64,000 nt of DNA from assembly GCA_003260075.1 (NCBI GenBank), contig QLIY01000286.1, positions 107,591-171,590 on the forward strand. Reading direction: 5' to 3'. The notes beneath the pieces are model-generated. The model worked only from the letters and a program-made list of their open reading frames with translations, was not told the origin of the DNA and made no database searches. Both the position numbers and the translations under genes were made by a program. Shown here in pieces: positions 12,601 to 27,752 of the stretch. Each line of letters begins with the position of its first letter. Position 1 is the first letter of the stretch. The DNA is from Phallusia mammillata. Lineage: Eukaryota > Chordata > Ascidiacea > Phlebobranchia > Ascidiidae.

Positions 12601-13435
12601 TTGAAAGCAGAAATAAAATGTAAATAGTTAAATCTGCTAAGACATTTGTCAGGTGAGCCAAGTGCCTGGTGCCAAATTCCACTCCAAGAAAACATACACA
12701 TGGACTTAAGCATAAATAGCAGTATTACCTCATGCATTTCATCAATACGACCAGTGTAAAACAGTAAGCGCTCGGTGACAGTTGTTTTGCCAGAATCAAT
12801 GTGTGCAGCAATTCCAATGTTTCTCATACGTGTTAGTTCTACATCTTGATCAACTTTTGTGGAAAAATTTCTCCGGTAATTTTTGATAATCTAAACAAAA
12901 TTGTTTGTGCAAATGATGAAAATGAGAAAGATAAGATGACTGAGATCCATAATCCACACTATATATATATATATATATATAACTTAATAGTAGCTGAATG
13001 ATTCATCCACAAAGTTAGAAATATACATTCATACTGGCATATGGTCAAACTGGCGATCCCCTACTATGAAACTGACATGTGCAGCATATATGGCACTACA
13101 GGCTAGATTTTTCTAGTTTGTGCCTTGCCATATGGGAATGCTTGGGAGACCAGCTGATTCTGTACCAACAGCTTTAATAGGCCTGGCGTACTATGATTCA
13201 TATAGAAAGTATCAGAAAAAATGTTAATCGTTTGTGTCACACAGGCACATAAAAACTGACACAAGTGGTTAACATTGACTAAAAAGTACAAAACTTTATT
13301 ATCAGCATGTTTTTTATTCTTTTTACTTACCTGGGAGGATGAAAATAAGTTTCTTTCCAGAAACAACTTGTGATGACATTGCTTACGAAATGTGTGAGAT
13401 AGAATTGGAAAAAACCTTTGAAGGCATCGCTCCAT
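5219..13435 (-). CDS. GFM1: Mitochondrial elongation factor G1, 3' end not found
   Basis: This is the GTPase that translocates mitoribosomes in the matrix. Exons, 5' to 3' on the minus strand: 13435-13331, 12890-12729, 12180-11992, 11435-11287, 10899-10709, 10640-10564, 10278-10115, 8941-8857, 8791-8654, 7937-7836, 6638-6492, 5349-5219; all phases agree. Exon 1 encodes an Arg/Phe-rich presequence starting MERCLQRFF. Seen in order: the P-loop AHIDSGKTT, switch [16 protein letters not shown], the domain II stretch [30 protein letters not shown], and domain [18 protein letters not shown] ending [10 protein letters not shown]. About 546 of an expected ~750 residues are present. The last exon ends at a good donor, but the remaining ~200 residues of domains IV-V are not seen in the 5.2 kb to its left, where an opposite-strand gene lies. 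The introns are full of MITEs and homopolymer joins. Confidence 0.9.
5709..6202. mobile_element. MITE with GGCGCC-bearing terminal inverted repeats, in GFM1 intron
   Basis: AGGCGCCGAGT at 5712-5722 is the exact inverse of ACTCGGCGCCT at 6192-6202, and the flanks share ATGCTTATATT (5698-5708 and 6203-6213) as a likely target-site duplication. There is no coding capacity. A 51-base G run (5733-5783) interrupts it, and its segment 5837-5937 recurs almost exactly at 7226-7320. Confidence 0.6.
5733..5783. other. 51-base G homopolymer
   Basis: Uninterrupted G run inside the MITE. Together with 9544-9601 (58 G) and 14565-14653 (89 G) it is one of three long G runs in the window. Sequencing or assembly artefact is more likely than a real microsatellite, because shorter G runs here always mark duplicated joins. 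Confidence 0.6.
7082..7702. mobile_element. hAT-like non-autonomous element, scrambled by G-run joins
   Basis: The left end CAGTGGTTCCCAAACT mirrors the right end AGTTTGGGAACCCCTG, the classic hAT terminal pattern. Flanks GTATAGGT and GTATAACA agree only in five bases. Inside, five runs of 10-12 G (7125-7136, 7213-7222, 7320-7330, 7407-7416, 7496-7505) separate short fragments that each occur elsewhere nearby: 6788-6860, 5837-5937, about 8400-8450 and 7703-7778. The internal order is therefore probably false. Confidence 0.6.
8050..8330. mobile_element. hAT-like left end plus single-N tandem copy
   Basis: CAGGGGTTCCCAACC at 8050 followed by GTGGTACGCG-type sequence is typical of a hAT MITE left end; no matching right end was found. 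The segment 8123-8221 recurs almost exactly at 8223-8319 across a single N at 8222, so an overlap was probably not merged. Confidence 0.5.
9225..9456 (+). repeat. Dispersed repeat with hammerhead-ribozyme-like core
   Basis: Shares its sequence with 12285-12452 (TTTGTTTATCGTGCACTG through GCCTGGCAGCAATAGC). At 9302-9308 lies CTGATGA, then a hairpin GACGACCT/AGGACGTC (9310-9317 with 9322-9329, one A-A mismatch, GTGT loop), then GAAA (9330-9333): the conserved order of a type I hammerhead. Its downstream part contains a 48-bp unit twice (TTTGCCAGAAGAGCT...). Penelope-like retroelements are known to carry such ribozymes. There is one unpaired A after CTGATGA, and no coding region. Confidence 0.5.
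9544..9601. other. 58-base G homopolymer
   Basis: Pure G run in GFM1 intron 7 between two unrelated-looking flanks. Likely an artefact, as for the other long runs. Confidence 0.6.
11147..11157. other. G-run join between duplicated intron sequence
   Basis: The ~60 bases before the run (CACCTAAAAC ... GTTATCAA) are repeated directly after it. This is one of the clearest examples of the join pattern because both copies are nearly identical and purely intronic. Confidence 0.8.
12285..12452 (+). repeat. Second copy of the hammerhead-bearing repeat, degraded
   Basis: Same family as 9225-9456. CTGATGA is intact, but the GAAA box reads CAAAA and the stem II arms no longer match well, so the ribozyme core looks inactive. 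It sits in GFM1 intron 2. Confidence 0.5.
12958..12981. repeat. (TA)n microsatellite
   Basis: About eleven TA dinucleotides in a row in GFM1 intron 1. Confidence 0.9.
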
Positions 13436-14562
13436 CGCTGATGTTTTTTGTTTCGTTTTTTCAATCCAATTGTATGTACTTTAACACTGTTATAGAATCA
13501 CTTCCACAAAGTTTTAACTAACAAAATATGAAAAGGTTAAGGGTAGTTTGCACCCGTGAAAAAATAACTCTTAACAGTTCATGGACTAAAACATAAAACT
13601 ACATGCGACCAGCAGTTATTGTCTAATTTGTCTTGACCTAAAAAAATTTTACAAGCAACGCATGAATTCTCACGGCTTATTGTAATGGGGAAATCACCGT
13701 TGTATGAGCGGACAGTAAACACCGAAAACCATTAAGATCGAATTTCTTTAATTTAAAAAGTCAAAGATGAGTTTAGATTTATTTGAAACTAATTAGGAAT
13801 TAATTTGATTACAAAAAAAATTAATTCAGTGTCATTTACTCTTGCCAAATGGTTTTCAACCAACGTTTAATGTTTTAGATAGACTTGACAGAAAGCAACT
13901 ATCCCGTTTTTAATGTTGCTTTTTTAGTTCTCCATTGTTGAACCACCTTTCCAAAAAGCGTTTGTCGCAATCCATGTTATCCTACCACGTCCACGTCACT
14001 GTTAGGTAATTTACACGAAACGTATACGAGTCTCGACCCACTCACAAAGACGACATAAAGCTACACGAATATATTTTTATCATTTTCCACAAAAAGGGAA
14101 GACAAGCGACGAGTTTACAGGTTAAAGGGGGGGGGGCAATCCATGTTATCCTACCACGTCCACGTCACTGTTGGGTAATTTACACGAAACCTATACGAGT
14201 CTCGACCCACTCACAAAGACGACATAAAGCTATACGAATATATTTTGATCATTTTCCACAAAAAGGGAAGACAAGCGACGAGTTTACAGGTTAAAACATA
14301 CGCTAGTTTAGATATGTTTCATCTTATGCAAGATAGGCCTTTATGTTCAGATACATAAGTTACGATTAGAGCTTAAATTTAGATAACCTTCACAACATTA
14401 TATATCTCTGTTTATTTAACCCGAGCAATGTGTTATAAAATAGGAAAATTGCTACACTTACCGTGATGCAAAACAATAACACAATAACCAATATAATTTG
14501 CAAGAGCAAATACAAGGACACAGGAATGCGTGCTTTTGTTGCCCAACTACCTGACATTTTTT

Positions 14563-14653
<91 letters not shown>

Positions 14654-15267
14654 CGCTATTCCCAGCTGTTGTGCAATGTTTTGGAATGCTTCAAGTCGGT
14701 CGTTCGATCTGTAAAATGTTTGTGTATGATAATAATCAGGAAAAACTTATATTCAAGGTAGCCATCGACACGTACCCTAAAATAAGGATAACCGAAAATT
14801 GTAAATTTGCATACAAAACGAATTAAACGTTTTCAAACCAATCTTTGAAATTATATCAACCATGACATATGACATGCCATTTTTTGCCACAAACAATATG
14901 TTCCAGCAATTCCCTGTTCGCAGAAAATACTTCGTGCATCTCACGAAAGCTCAGGTCCAGGTTTAGTTTTACTTGTTGCAGAGATTTGACTTGTGATTGT
15001 TAAAAACACGGACGCAAGTCAAAAACAAGGACATTTCTTAGAAATAAGGAAAATATTTTGTTTTCTAAAACAATACCCTTCAAATAAAGGACAAATCTTA
15101 AAAATAAGGACGGTATAGCAACATTGCCTATATTCGTATGAAAATCTTACTCCTGGACAATGCTGTCGAATTTTTTGATCATCGCTTTGCCAGTTGGTCC
15201 GAGAACTTCCAATAAAGCTTTTTCAGCTTCATCGCGAAGTGAAGCGCCACGCACAACAGCGTGAAGA
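14654..15267 (-). pseudogene. Second, partial copy of glycohydrolase exons 7-8 (probable allele)
   Basis: 14654-14711 matches the start of exon 8 (15640 downward) and 15145-15267 matches exon 7 (15700-15870), with scattered substitutions and both cut short by G runs (14565-14653 and 15268-15277). The real, complete exons lie just to the right. I read this as the other haplotype left unmerged. It differs by carrying a 374-bp MITE in the intron. Confidence 0.65.
14755..15128. mobile_element. MITE inserted in one copy of the glycohydrolase intron
   Basis: Flanked by TATATTC on both sides (14748-14754 and 15129-15135). The other copy of the same intron (between 15640 and 15700) lacks it and keeps one related site. 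The body matches the element at 53739-53942, including GGACATTTCTTAGAAATAAGG. The terminal repeats are degraded here. Confidence 0.7.
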
Positions 15268-15294
15268 GGGGGGGGGGAATACGCAAAAATATTT

Positions 15295-18200
15295 TTAGTT
15301 GAAAATCAATTTGTCGACACTGTCGTTAAGTTTCAAGCCGGTGGTCCATTCGTCTGGAATAGTTTTCCCTTTGGAGCCTATGCTTGCCCCAAGAAGGGTT
15401 GCGACAACCGACCCGCGGTGGCAATTTTCACCTGCAGACAAAAAAAGCATTAAAACTTACGAATGTATCATGTTAAAAATTTATATACCCCCAATGTTCA
15501 CGTTCGTCAAGATACCGCCTACAAAATCATCATGGAAGTGCCGGACAATATAAAGCAAAACCGCGAAGGAGCTGTCAATGTAACAAGCTATTCCCAGCTG
15601 TTGTGCAATGTTTTGAAATGCTTCAAGCCGGCCGTTTGATCTGTAATGTTTGTGTATGATAATAATCAGGATAAAAACTATGTTCCAATAAAATCTTACT
15701 CATCAACAATGCTGTCGAATTTTTTAATCATCGCTTTGCCAGTTGGTCCGAGAACTTCCAATAAAGCCTTTTCAGCTTCATCGCGAAGTGAAGCGCCACG
15801 CACAACAGCGTGAAGAATGCCGATGTAAAGATAAAACGGCTCCAGGATTCCAGAAACAGGGTGAGTGCATCTTAAAAAAAACTCTTGGATTATTTACTTT
15901 AATCATCACGGTTCAAAGGTTGGACAGTAATACTTTTTGTGCCCAATCAGTTGACCAATTTAAGTGCCCAATCAGTTGACCAATACGTACAGAAATTTGT
16001 AATTTGTTTTTTAGGTACTTATTAACTTTTCTAACATTTTCTTGTTTTTGGTTGCAAAAAATTGCGTTTTGTAGTTACCTTAAGAAGAGTTCAGCAACTT
16101 TGATCACTTCGTCGAGGGGTCTATCGATGTAATGGAGAATAATAGGTGTGGGAACGACAAAGCCTCCAATTACCACGAGTTGCTTGTCTGGGGGCTATAA
16201 ATTGAAAAGTAGCAACATTAGAAAGGGGGCAGCTTATAGCATTTTTCGATAAAAAATACCATATACTTCAGGCACTCATATTTTTAAGATTCTGGGAAGA
16301 AACGGAAAAGTCAATATATCAGTAAAAACATTTCGATACATCTTATGTCATTCTCAAATGAAATAAAATGTAAAATCCAAGCAGCAAGTAAATATAAAAC
16401 GGTAAAGATTAAAAGTTCAGGTGCTGAATAGGTACAGAGGGTATTATATATACCTGTTTGTATATTACTTCAGACCGCTTAGTCAAAAATGAGTACAGTT
16501 CGTCCTTATCTGTTGGTTTTCCAGCAACAACCCAGTCAGCAAACAACATTCTATAGTGTAACAAACGTATTTGTTAAAATTATCATTAAGGGTATTTGTA
16601 ACCTATGATTTCTACACAAAAAAGTGGTTGTCGCAGAAAATCTCCAAATGAAAACATAGAAATAAAATATAGCGGTTACCTGTGCCATGATTCAGCGTAA
16701 GTGTCGTTGTGCGATTCAGGAGTCGTCATAAAATCGACATAATCGGTAAATACTTGCTTCATTACTTCAACATCGTTATAACCTTTTCCAGTACAATTTT
16801 GCAGTGTCCTCATAATTTGCAACGCGCAGTGACAATTGAGTGTGTTGTCACCGGCTTCCATCCCTTAATGTGTTAAAAAAGCCATAAAACACATGCTATT
16901 AAGGTCATTTATGAACTAATAATTAATTTGTCAACATTGATTAACCGTTCATTAAACAAAAACAAAGTAAGTAGAAATAAAATGCATGTCAGTTTTAAAA
17001 CAGTGCATCGAATTTCACATAACATTGAATTTCACATCACAAAGTTATTTTCTTTATTTGGGGGGGGGGCACAAAAACAAAGTAAGTGGAAATAAAATGC
17101 ATGTAAGTTTTAAAACAGTGCATTGGATTTCACATAACATTGAATTTCACATCACAAAGTTATTTTCTTTATTTACAGTCGCTACTTTTTTCCACTAATG
17201 AGTAGCTTTATTTGTCTCTAAATCTGTCTACAAATGCAGATTGTGGCATAATATTGATCATGTGAATTGCCAAACTAATGTTACCTTGATGATAATGAGT
17301 ATGTTTGCTTTCTTCAGACCATGCCCTCAGTTTGTCATGCAAAATAACTGTCCCTATTACCGAAGGGGCTTGACTTCCATCATCTCTGCCACTTCCACCT
17401 AAAAAACAACGCAAAAAATATGCCCTACATTTGCTATCAATGCATACAGGGGGGGGGGGCCATCATCTCTGCCACTTCCACCTAAAAAAAAACAACGCAA
17501 AAAATATGCCCTACATTTGCTATCAATGCATACAGGCCAAGAAAAGTTTAAAACGTGAAAATAACGTTACTTTAGTGCCAAAAGACGTCGCTTGAAGCAA
17601 GACTGTAAACGGTAAAACATTTCAGCCATTACTAAGGTTTAAGATACATTGCTTGTACTTCACGGCGAGAACGCCACATAACAAAGATATGTATAACGTC
17701 ATAAAGAAGAGAAAAACAATTGAAGAGAGTCAAAAAAACAATGTTTGAATGGAACAAACACAGTTGCTCGCACATTATCTGTGTAGTATTTCCAGAAAAT
17801 AAAAAAGTTGCTGTACTGTTCAGTTGGTTAACGAGTTTTGACAAAAATGAATCTGGTCGATCATGCAACGGCGTTTGCTCTGTTCCCTAACAAACTGTAT
17901 AGAATGGTAAGTGACCCAGCATGTCCGAGTTTAAGCTGGGCTGAAACTGGCGACCACCTGGTTCTCAGCACTAGAGAGTTTGAAGACGAGCTTCTGAGAG
18001 AAACCCCAGAAAGGTGGAAGTACCAGTTAAAGACAACTTCCACGACAAGTTTTATTCGACAGTTGCATGCGTATGGGTTTCGAAAGGTTATGGACGAGGT
18101 CGAATTGGCGAGCATTCGAGGCCCTGCCAATGTGAGGCGCTACTACCACCCGTAAGTTGACAATGAAATCAGCTAGTTACATAAACGTCAATTTGAAGTA

Positions 18201-20357
18201 ATTTGCAATTGTTCTGTTTAGGTATTTCCATCGCGAACGCCCAGATTTGTTGATGTTTATGAAACGCAGTTCGCGAAACTACCCTGGCAAAAAACAACTG
18301 GTTAAGGTGATAACGGCCATGCCGCGCACGCAAGGTGCTATGCCAGACATGAGTGTACCAATGGCGACATCTGACGATGACGAATATTGTCCTATTTCTG
18401 GCAGTGCAAAGCGAAAACGCAAAGCTCAACCGAAAAGACACCCTTACTTCTCATCGTCGGAAAGAGGTTAGTGACATATACTTAAGGGGCTCCTCTAATA
18501 CGAAATTTACGTATAAAACGTATAGAACTTTTTAAAATGCTGAAGGTTAGGGCTAGTATTCTCACATGCCTTCGAGATGGCACCAAACGCCCAATCATTC
18601 CAAAAGGGTATCTAAGATCATAATGTTGCTGAAATTACAAACCCTAAAACCCCTTTCCGTGACCATTTTAGAGTGGGTATTTTATAGTAGCAATGTTATA
18701 ACCGAAAACGATGCCTTGAAATATGTTTGCAATTTGTAAAAGTAAGCAGAAAAATAGAAAATATGCTTAAATGCAACTTTATCTACGGCTTCGTAACTCA
18801 GGAGTATGAACTAATGTTGTTTCAGTTTTAACTCGGTCTTCAACCCATAAACAGCAACCGAGCCTGTACAATGTAAAGGCTTCGAGTTCAACAAACTTGC
18901 AAATCAAAGAAGAGGTGCAAGACCCCCCGGACATTGCCTCCTATTTTGCACCTACATATTCTGAAGCCACCTGTTCAGTAACGTCCAGCAGTTATTCGGG
19001 ATTGCAGCTTGCAGCCATGCAAAACAAACATCTCGATTTGGGAGTGGCAAAAAGCAAGTCGCTGGATCCGATACCTATGCCACCCAGCACTAGACCAACA
19101 TCTGAGCCACTGGATTTGACAACGCAGCCACACCTTAATGGTAATAAACTATTTCAACCAAATTTCATTGTTTTTGCCCGTTTATTAAACTGTAACACAC
19201 ATAAGTTGATGTTGTTCATTGTTTTGTTTCAGTGCCGCCGGACAATAATGTTGCGACTGCTATGAAACCGTTCGTGAACAAAAGCGTTTTGTCGACGAAT
19301 TTCCCAAATAGCGCTGCCATTGCCGGAAAACTAAACATTATGACAAGACCGGGCAATCCCCAATTCGCGTTTCCGAAACAGGCTAATTTGCACACCCCGC
19401 CTATTTTCCCCCCACGCTGCTTTGCTGGTACGTAATATGTTAAAGAATACAAATTCACTACCGGTTTCTGTGTACTACTGTACAAGTGTGGTGTTTTGCG
19501 CAGGAAGACAGCCATTCGCAATTCAAGGGAGCCGTTTTCCTCTTCCCCAATACTCCATCCTGCAGCCAGCTTACATTGCATGGCCAACACGTCGGGTGTT
19601 TTGCGCTGAAAGTCAGCAATGGATTCTGCCAAGACCCACGATTATTCCTCTGCCGTCCAGGCCACAAGCAAACAATGGCGAACCACCTATGTCCATTGCG
19701 CCAAAACCTCGGTACGATATGCTTCACCTATGTTTACTTTTGTATTAAGTCCAGCGCTTAAGCAATATTTTACCTGTAGGCTACCAGGCCATGGAAGCCC
19801 ACCCTGTCCAACAGATCAAACGACTTTGAAACAAGAATCTCGTACTGGAACCAACGGCATTATGTAACACACCATACAAAAGTCGTCATGGATGTAACCT
19901 TTCGTTATGTATTGGCCTACTAATACACATACCCTCTTTCGTTACTTAAAATACACTCATTGATATACCTTTGTTTGATACGCGCAGTATGCTGGTTGGA
20001 TGATCATTCTTGGGTGCCTCGTATTTATATATCCAACCACCGAAGTCTCGTTTAATGGCTGGGACATCGTAGTACCAGTGGACAGGCATCGCCACAGAGT
20101 CACCAATGAATAACCCTTTAAAGACACAAGTAGTAGGCGTAACTACTGCTAACTTATATAAAGCCAAGGTAGAATTGCGTTTGCGAACAAAGCAGTAGGC
20201 TACAGTGGGCAGGTACTGCAAACACAACAGACTATCTATCAGCCACTGCCTAAAGTTGTTGATCACGGAAAAAGATACTATTGTTTCTGTTTAACCTACC
20301 TTTGATTGCCTGGTTAACAGCATTTCGTATTACTGACGTTTCGGCTGCTACAGCCAT
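15295..20357 (-). CDS. ADP-ribosylglycohydrolase family protein (J1-crystallin type)
   Basis: Nine exons: 20357-20300, 20115-19969, 17398-17285, 16863-16680, 16550-16454, 16194-16079, 15870-15700, 15640-15489, 15431-15295. They join in phase to 391 residues with a stop. Seen: GLFIGDSVAMPVHWYY near residue 20, a glycine-rich GGSGRDDGS, HYHQGMEAGDNTLN, FMTTPESHNDTYAESWHR, a CYIDSSF segment and a C-terminal GGENCHRGS. These are the landmarks of the J1-crystallin-like branch; the family hydrolyses ADP-ribosyl-protein bonds with a binuclear Mg site. In this branch the ARH C-terminal metal motif appears in an altered form, so activity cannot be assumed. There is no signal peptide or membrane segment. 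Intron 2 (17399-19968) holds the whole HSF-type gene on the opposite strand. Partial exon copies at 14654-15267 and 17460-17483 look like assembly duplications. Confidence 0.88.
17847..19867 (+). CDS. Heat-shock-factor-type transcription factor (HSF5/HSFY-like)
   Basis: Six exons (17847-18151, 18222-18466, 18826-19140, 19233-19427, 19504-19711, 19780-19867) join in phase to 451 residues. I chose the ATG at 17847; an in-frame TTG lies just upstream. Residues ~5-130 are an HSF DNA-binding domain: FPNKLYRMVSD, then TTSFIRQLHAYGFRKV (the recognition-helix region), then RRYYHPYFHRERPDLL. The domain starts almost at the N-terminus and I see no leucine-rich HR-A/B coiled coil, which argues against HSF1/2/4. 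The tail is Pro/Ser-rich with a K/R-rich stretch (KRKRKAQPKRH), a sumoylation-type IKEE at ~210-213 and a CtBP-like EPLDLT near 279. The gene lies entirely within intron 2 of the glycohydrolase gene on the other strand. Confidence 0.82.
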
Positions 20358-21264
20358 GTTCAGTTCTGTATTGTCGACTTTTGCTTGCTACTACACCAGC
20401 ACAAAACTAACAGCACCACCCTAACACAGAAGCGTCTACGAGCCCTGCCTTTTTCTTTCGATATTACCTGTCAAGCGAAACGACCCTTGATTTTACAATT
20501 GTGGACATTGTGCTTACACAACGCTACAAGTGTTGAATATTGAAAGATTATGTAATCGTCGTGCTCTGGCAAGAGCAAATAACCATGTAGCTTCCCTAAA
20601 TAGGTTACTATCGATATAGGCCAGGTGCATATTTTATTGGCATTAAAAACAGCAACAGACCAGCAAAAAACGCTGCGTCATGATTGTTTGTGGCAAGCAA
20701 AAAACGTTATGGTGACGATGTGTTGTTTTCACAACATTGATACGATATTTCAGACACGAATTGTAATTCAATACACATCATTGCACGATCAAATAGCATA
20801 CCTTGCCATTAGTACATCATAGAGAAATATGAATCAAAACATATTGTTTCGAACGATAGTGTATGCGTTGCAGCTTTAAGGGCCATAGGGGGTGCACAAT
20901 ACTAAACAATAATGTACTAGGTTTTTATGCAAATCCACTCGGAAAAGTTATGATATGTTTTTGGCACATTGATTTTTTATAAATGTCAAAATGTAAACCA
21001 ACGATTGTGTAAGAAATATTTTAATTGTGCCAGGCAAATGCTGTACAGCCATGGTCTATTTTTTTTTTCAAGCTGTTAAAAAAACGTAAATCTTCTGGTA
21101 AAATTGTATTTATTAATATTATGGATTTCCAAAAATCATTATTGTTGTCACTATAAAATGCTTTGGGGTATTATATTGATTACTATAGGTTCCAGGATCA
21201 ACTAAGTATTCTTGCACCCCCGAAATATCGTTTTAGGCACGACTTGTTACTATACGTGACAGTT
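20358..21264. other. Intergenic region, no gene seen
   Basis: Upstream region of the glycohydrolase gene and downstream region of PCCB. No exon-like sequence was recognised. TTTATT at 21109-21114 is AATAAA on the minus strand and suits the PCCB 3' end. Confidence 0.5.
21109..21114 (-). terminator. Poly(A) signal AATAAA of PCCB
   Basis: AATAAA on the minus strand about 150 bases past the PCCB stop codon. Confidence 0.45.
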
Positions 21265-27299
<6,035 letters not shown>

Positions 27300-27752
27300 T
27301 TTTTGGCCTAGTTTTGATGTCTTCCTGAGATTATTCTAAGCACAAAAACAAGCAACACATATCAGTACATTCCAATAACGTTGAACATTTCATTACATAG
27401 TATAGTGTTTAGAAAAATACATTGGAAAAATATATATCACACAGTGAAGATGAACTGTTTAATAAGGAATTCTAAACTAATAAAACACAACTTGAATTAA
27501 ATTTGTAAAACAAATTAACACAGTAAAAAAATTAACCGTACATTCAAGGTACTTGGAACATACTTAGCAAAGAAGAAATACAAGCACAAGTTCATACAAA
27601 ACTAAGTATGACCATAAGAATCATAGATGCAGCATTTGAAGTATTTACAAATACAATGCAGAGTATAAAAATATAGCGTGTTTGGATTGAAGAAAATACT
27701 GTATCAGCATAGTTACTAACAAAAACACAAATAACATGTACACAAAAGCAAT

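Larger units (their letters stand above)
13436..15294. other. Intergenic region between GFM1 and the ADP-ribosylglycohydrolase gene
   Basis: No independent gene is seen. About 13959-14126 is repeated at 14137-14294 around a ten-G run (14127-14136). An 89-base G run (14565-14653) precedes a second copy of glycohydrolase exons (14654-15267). Glycine-rich frames across the long run are meaningless. Confidence 0.6.
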
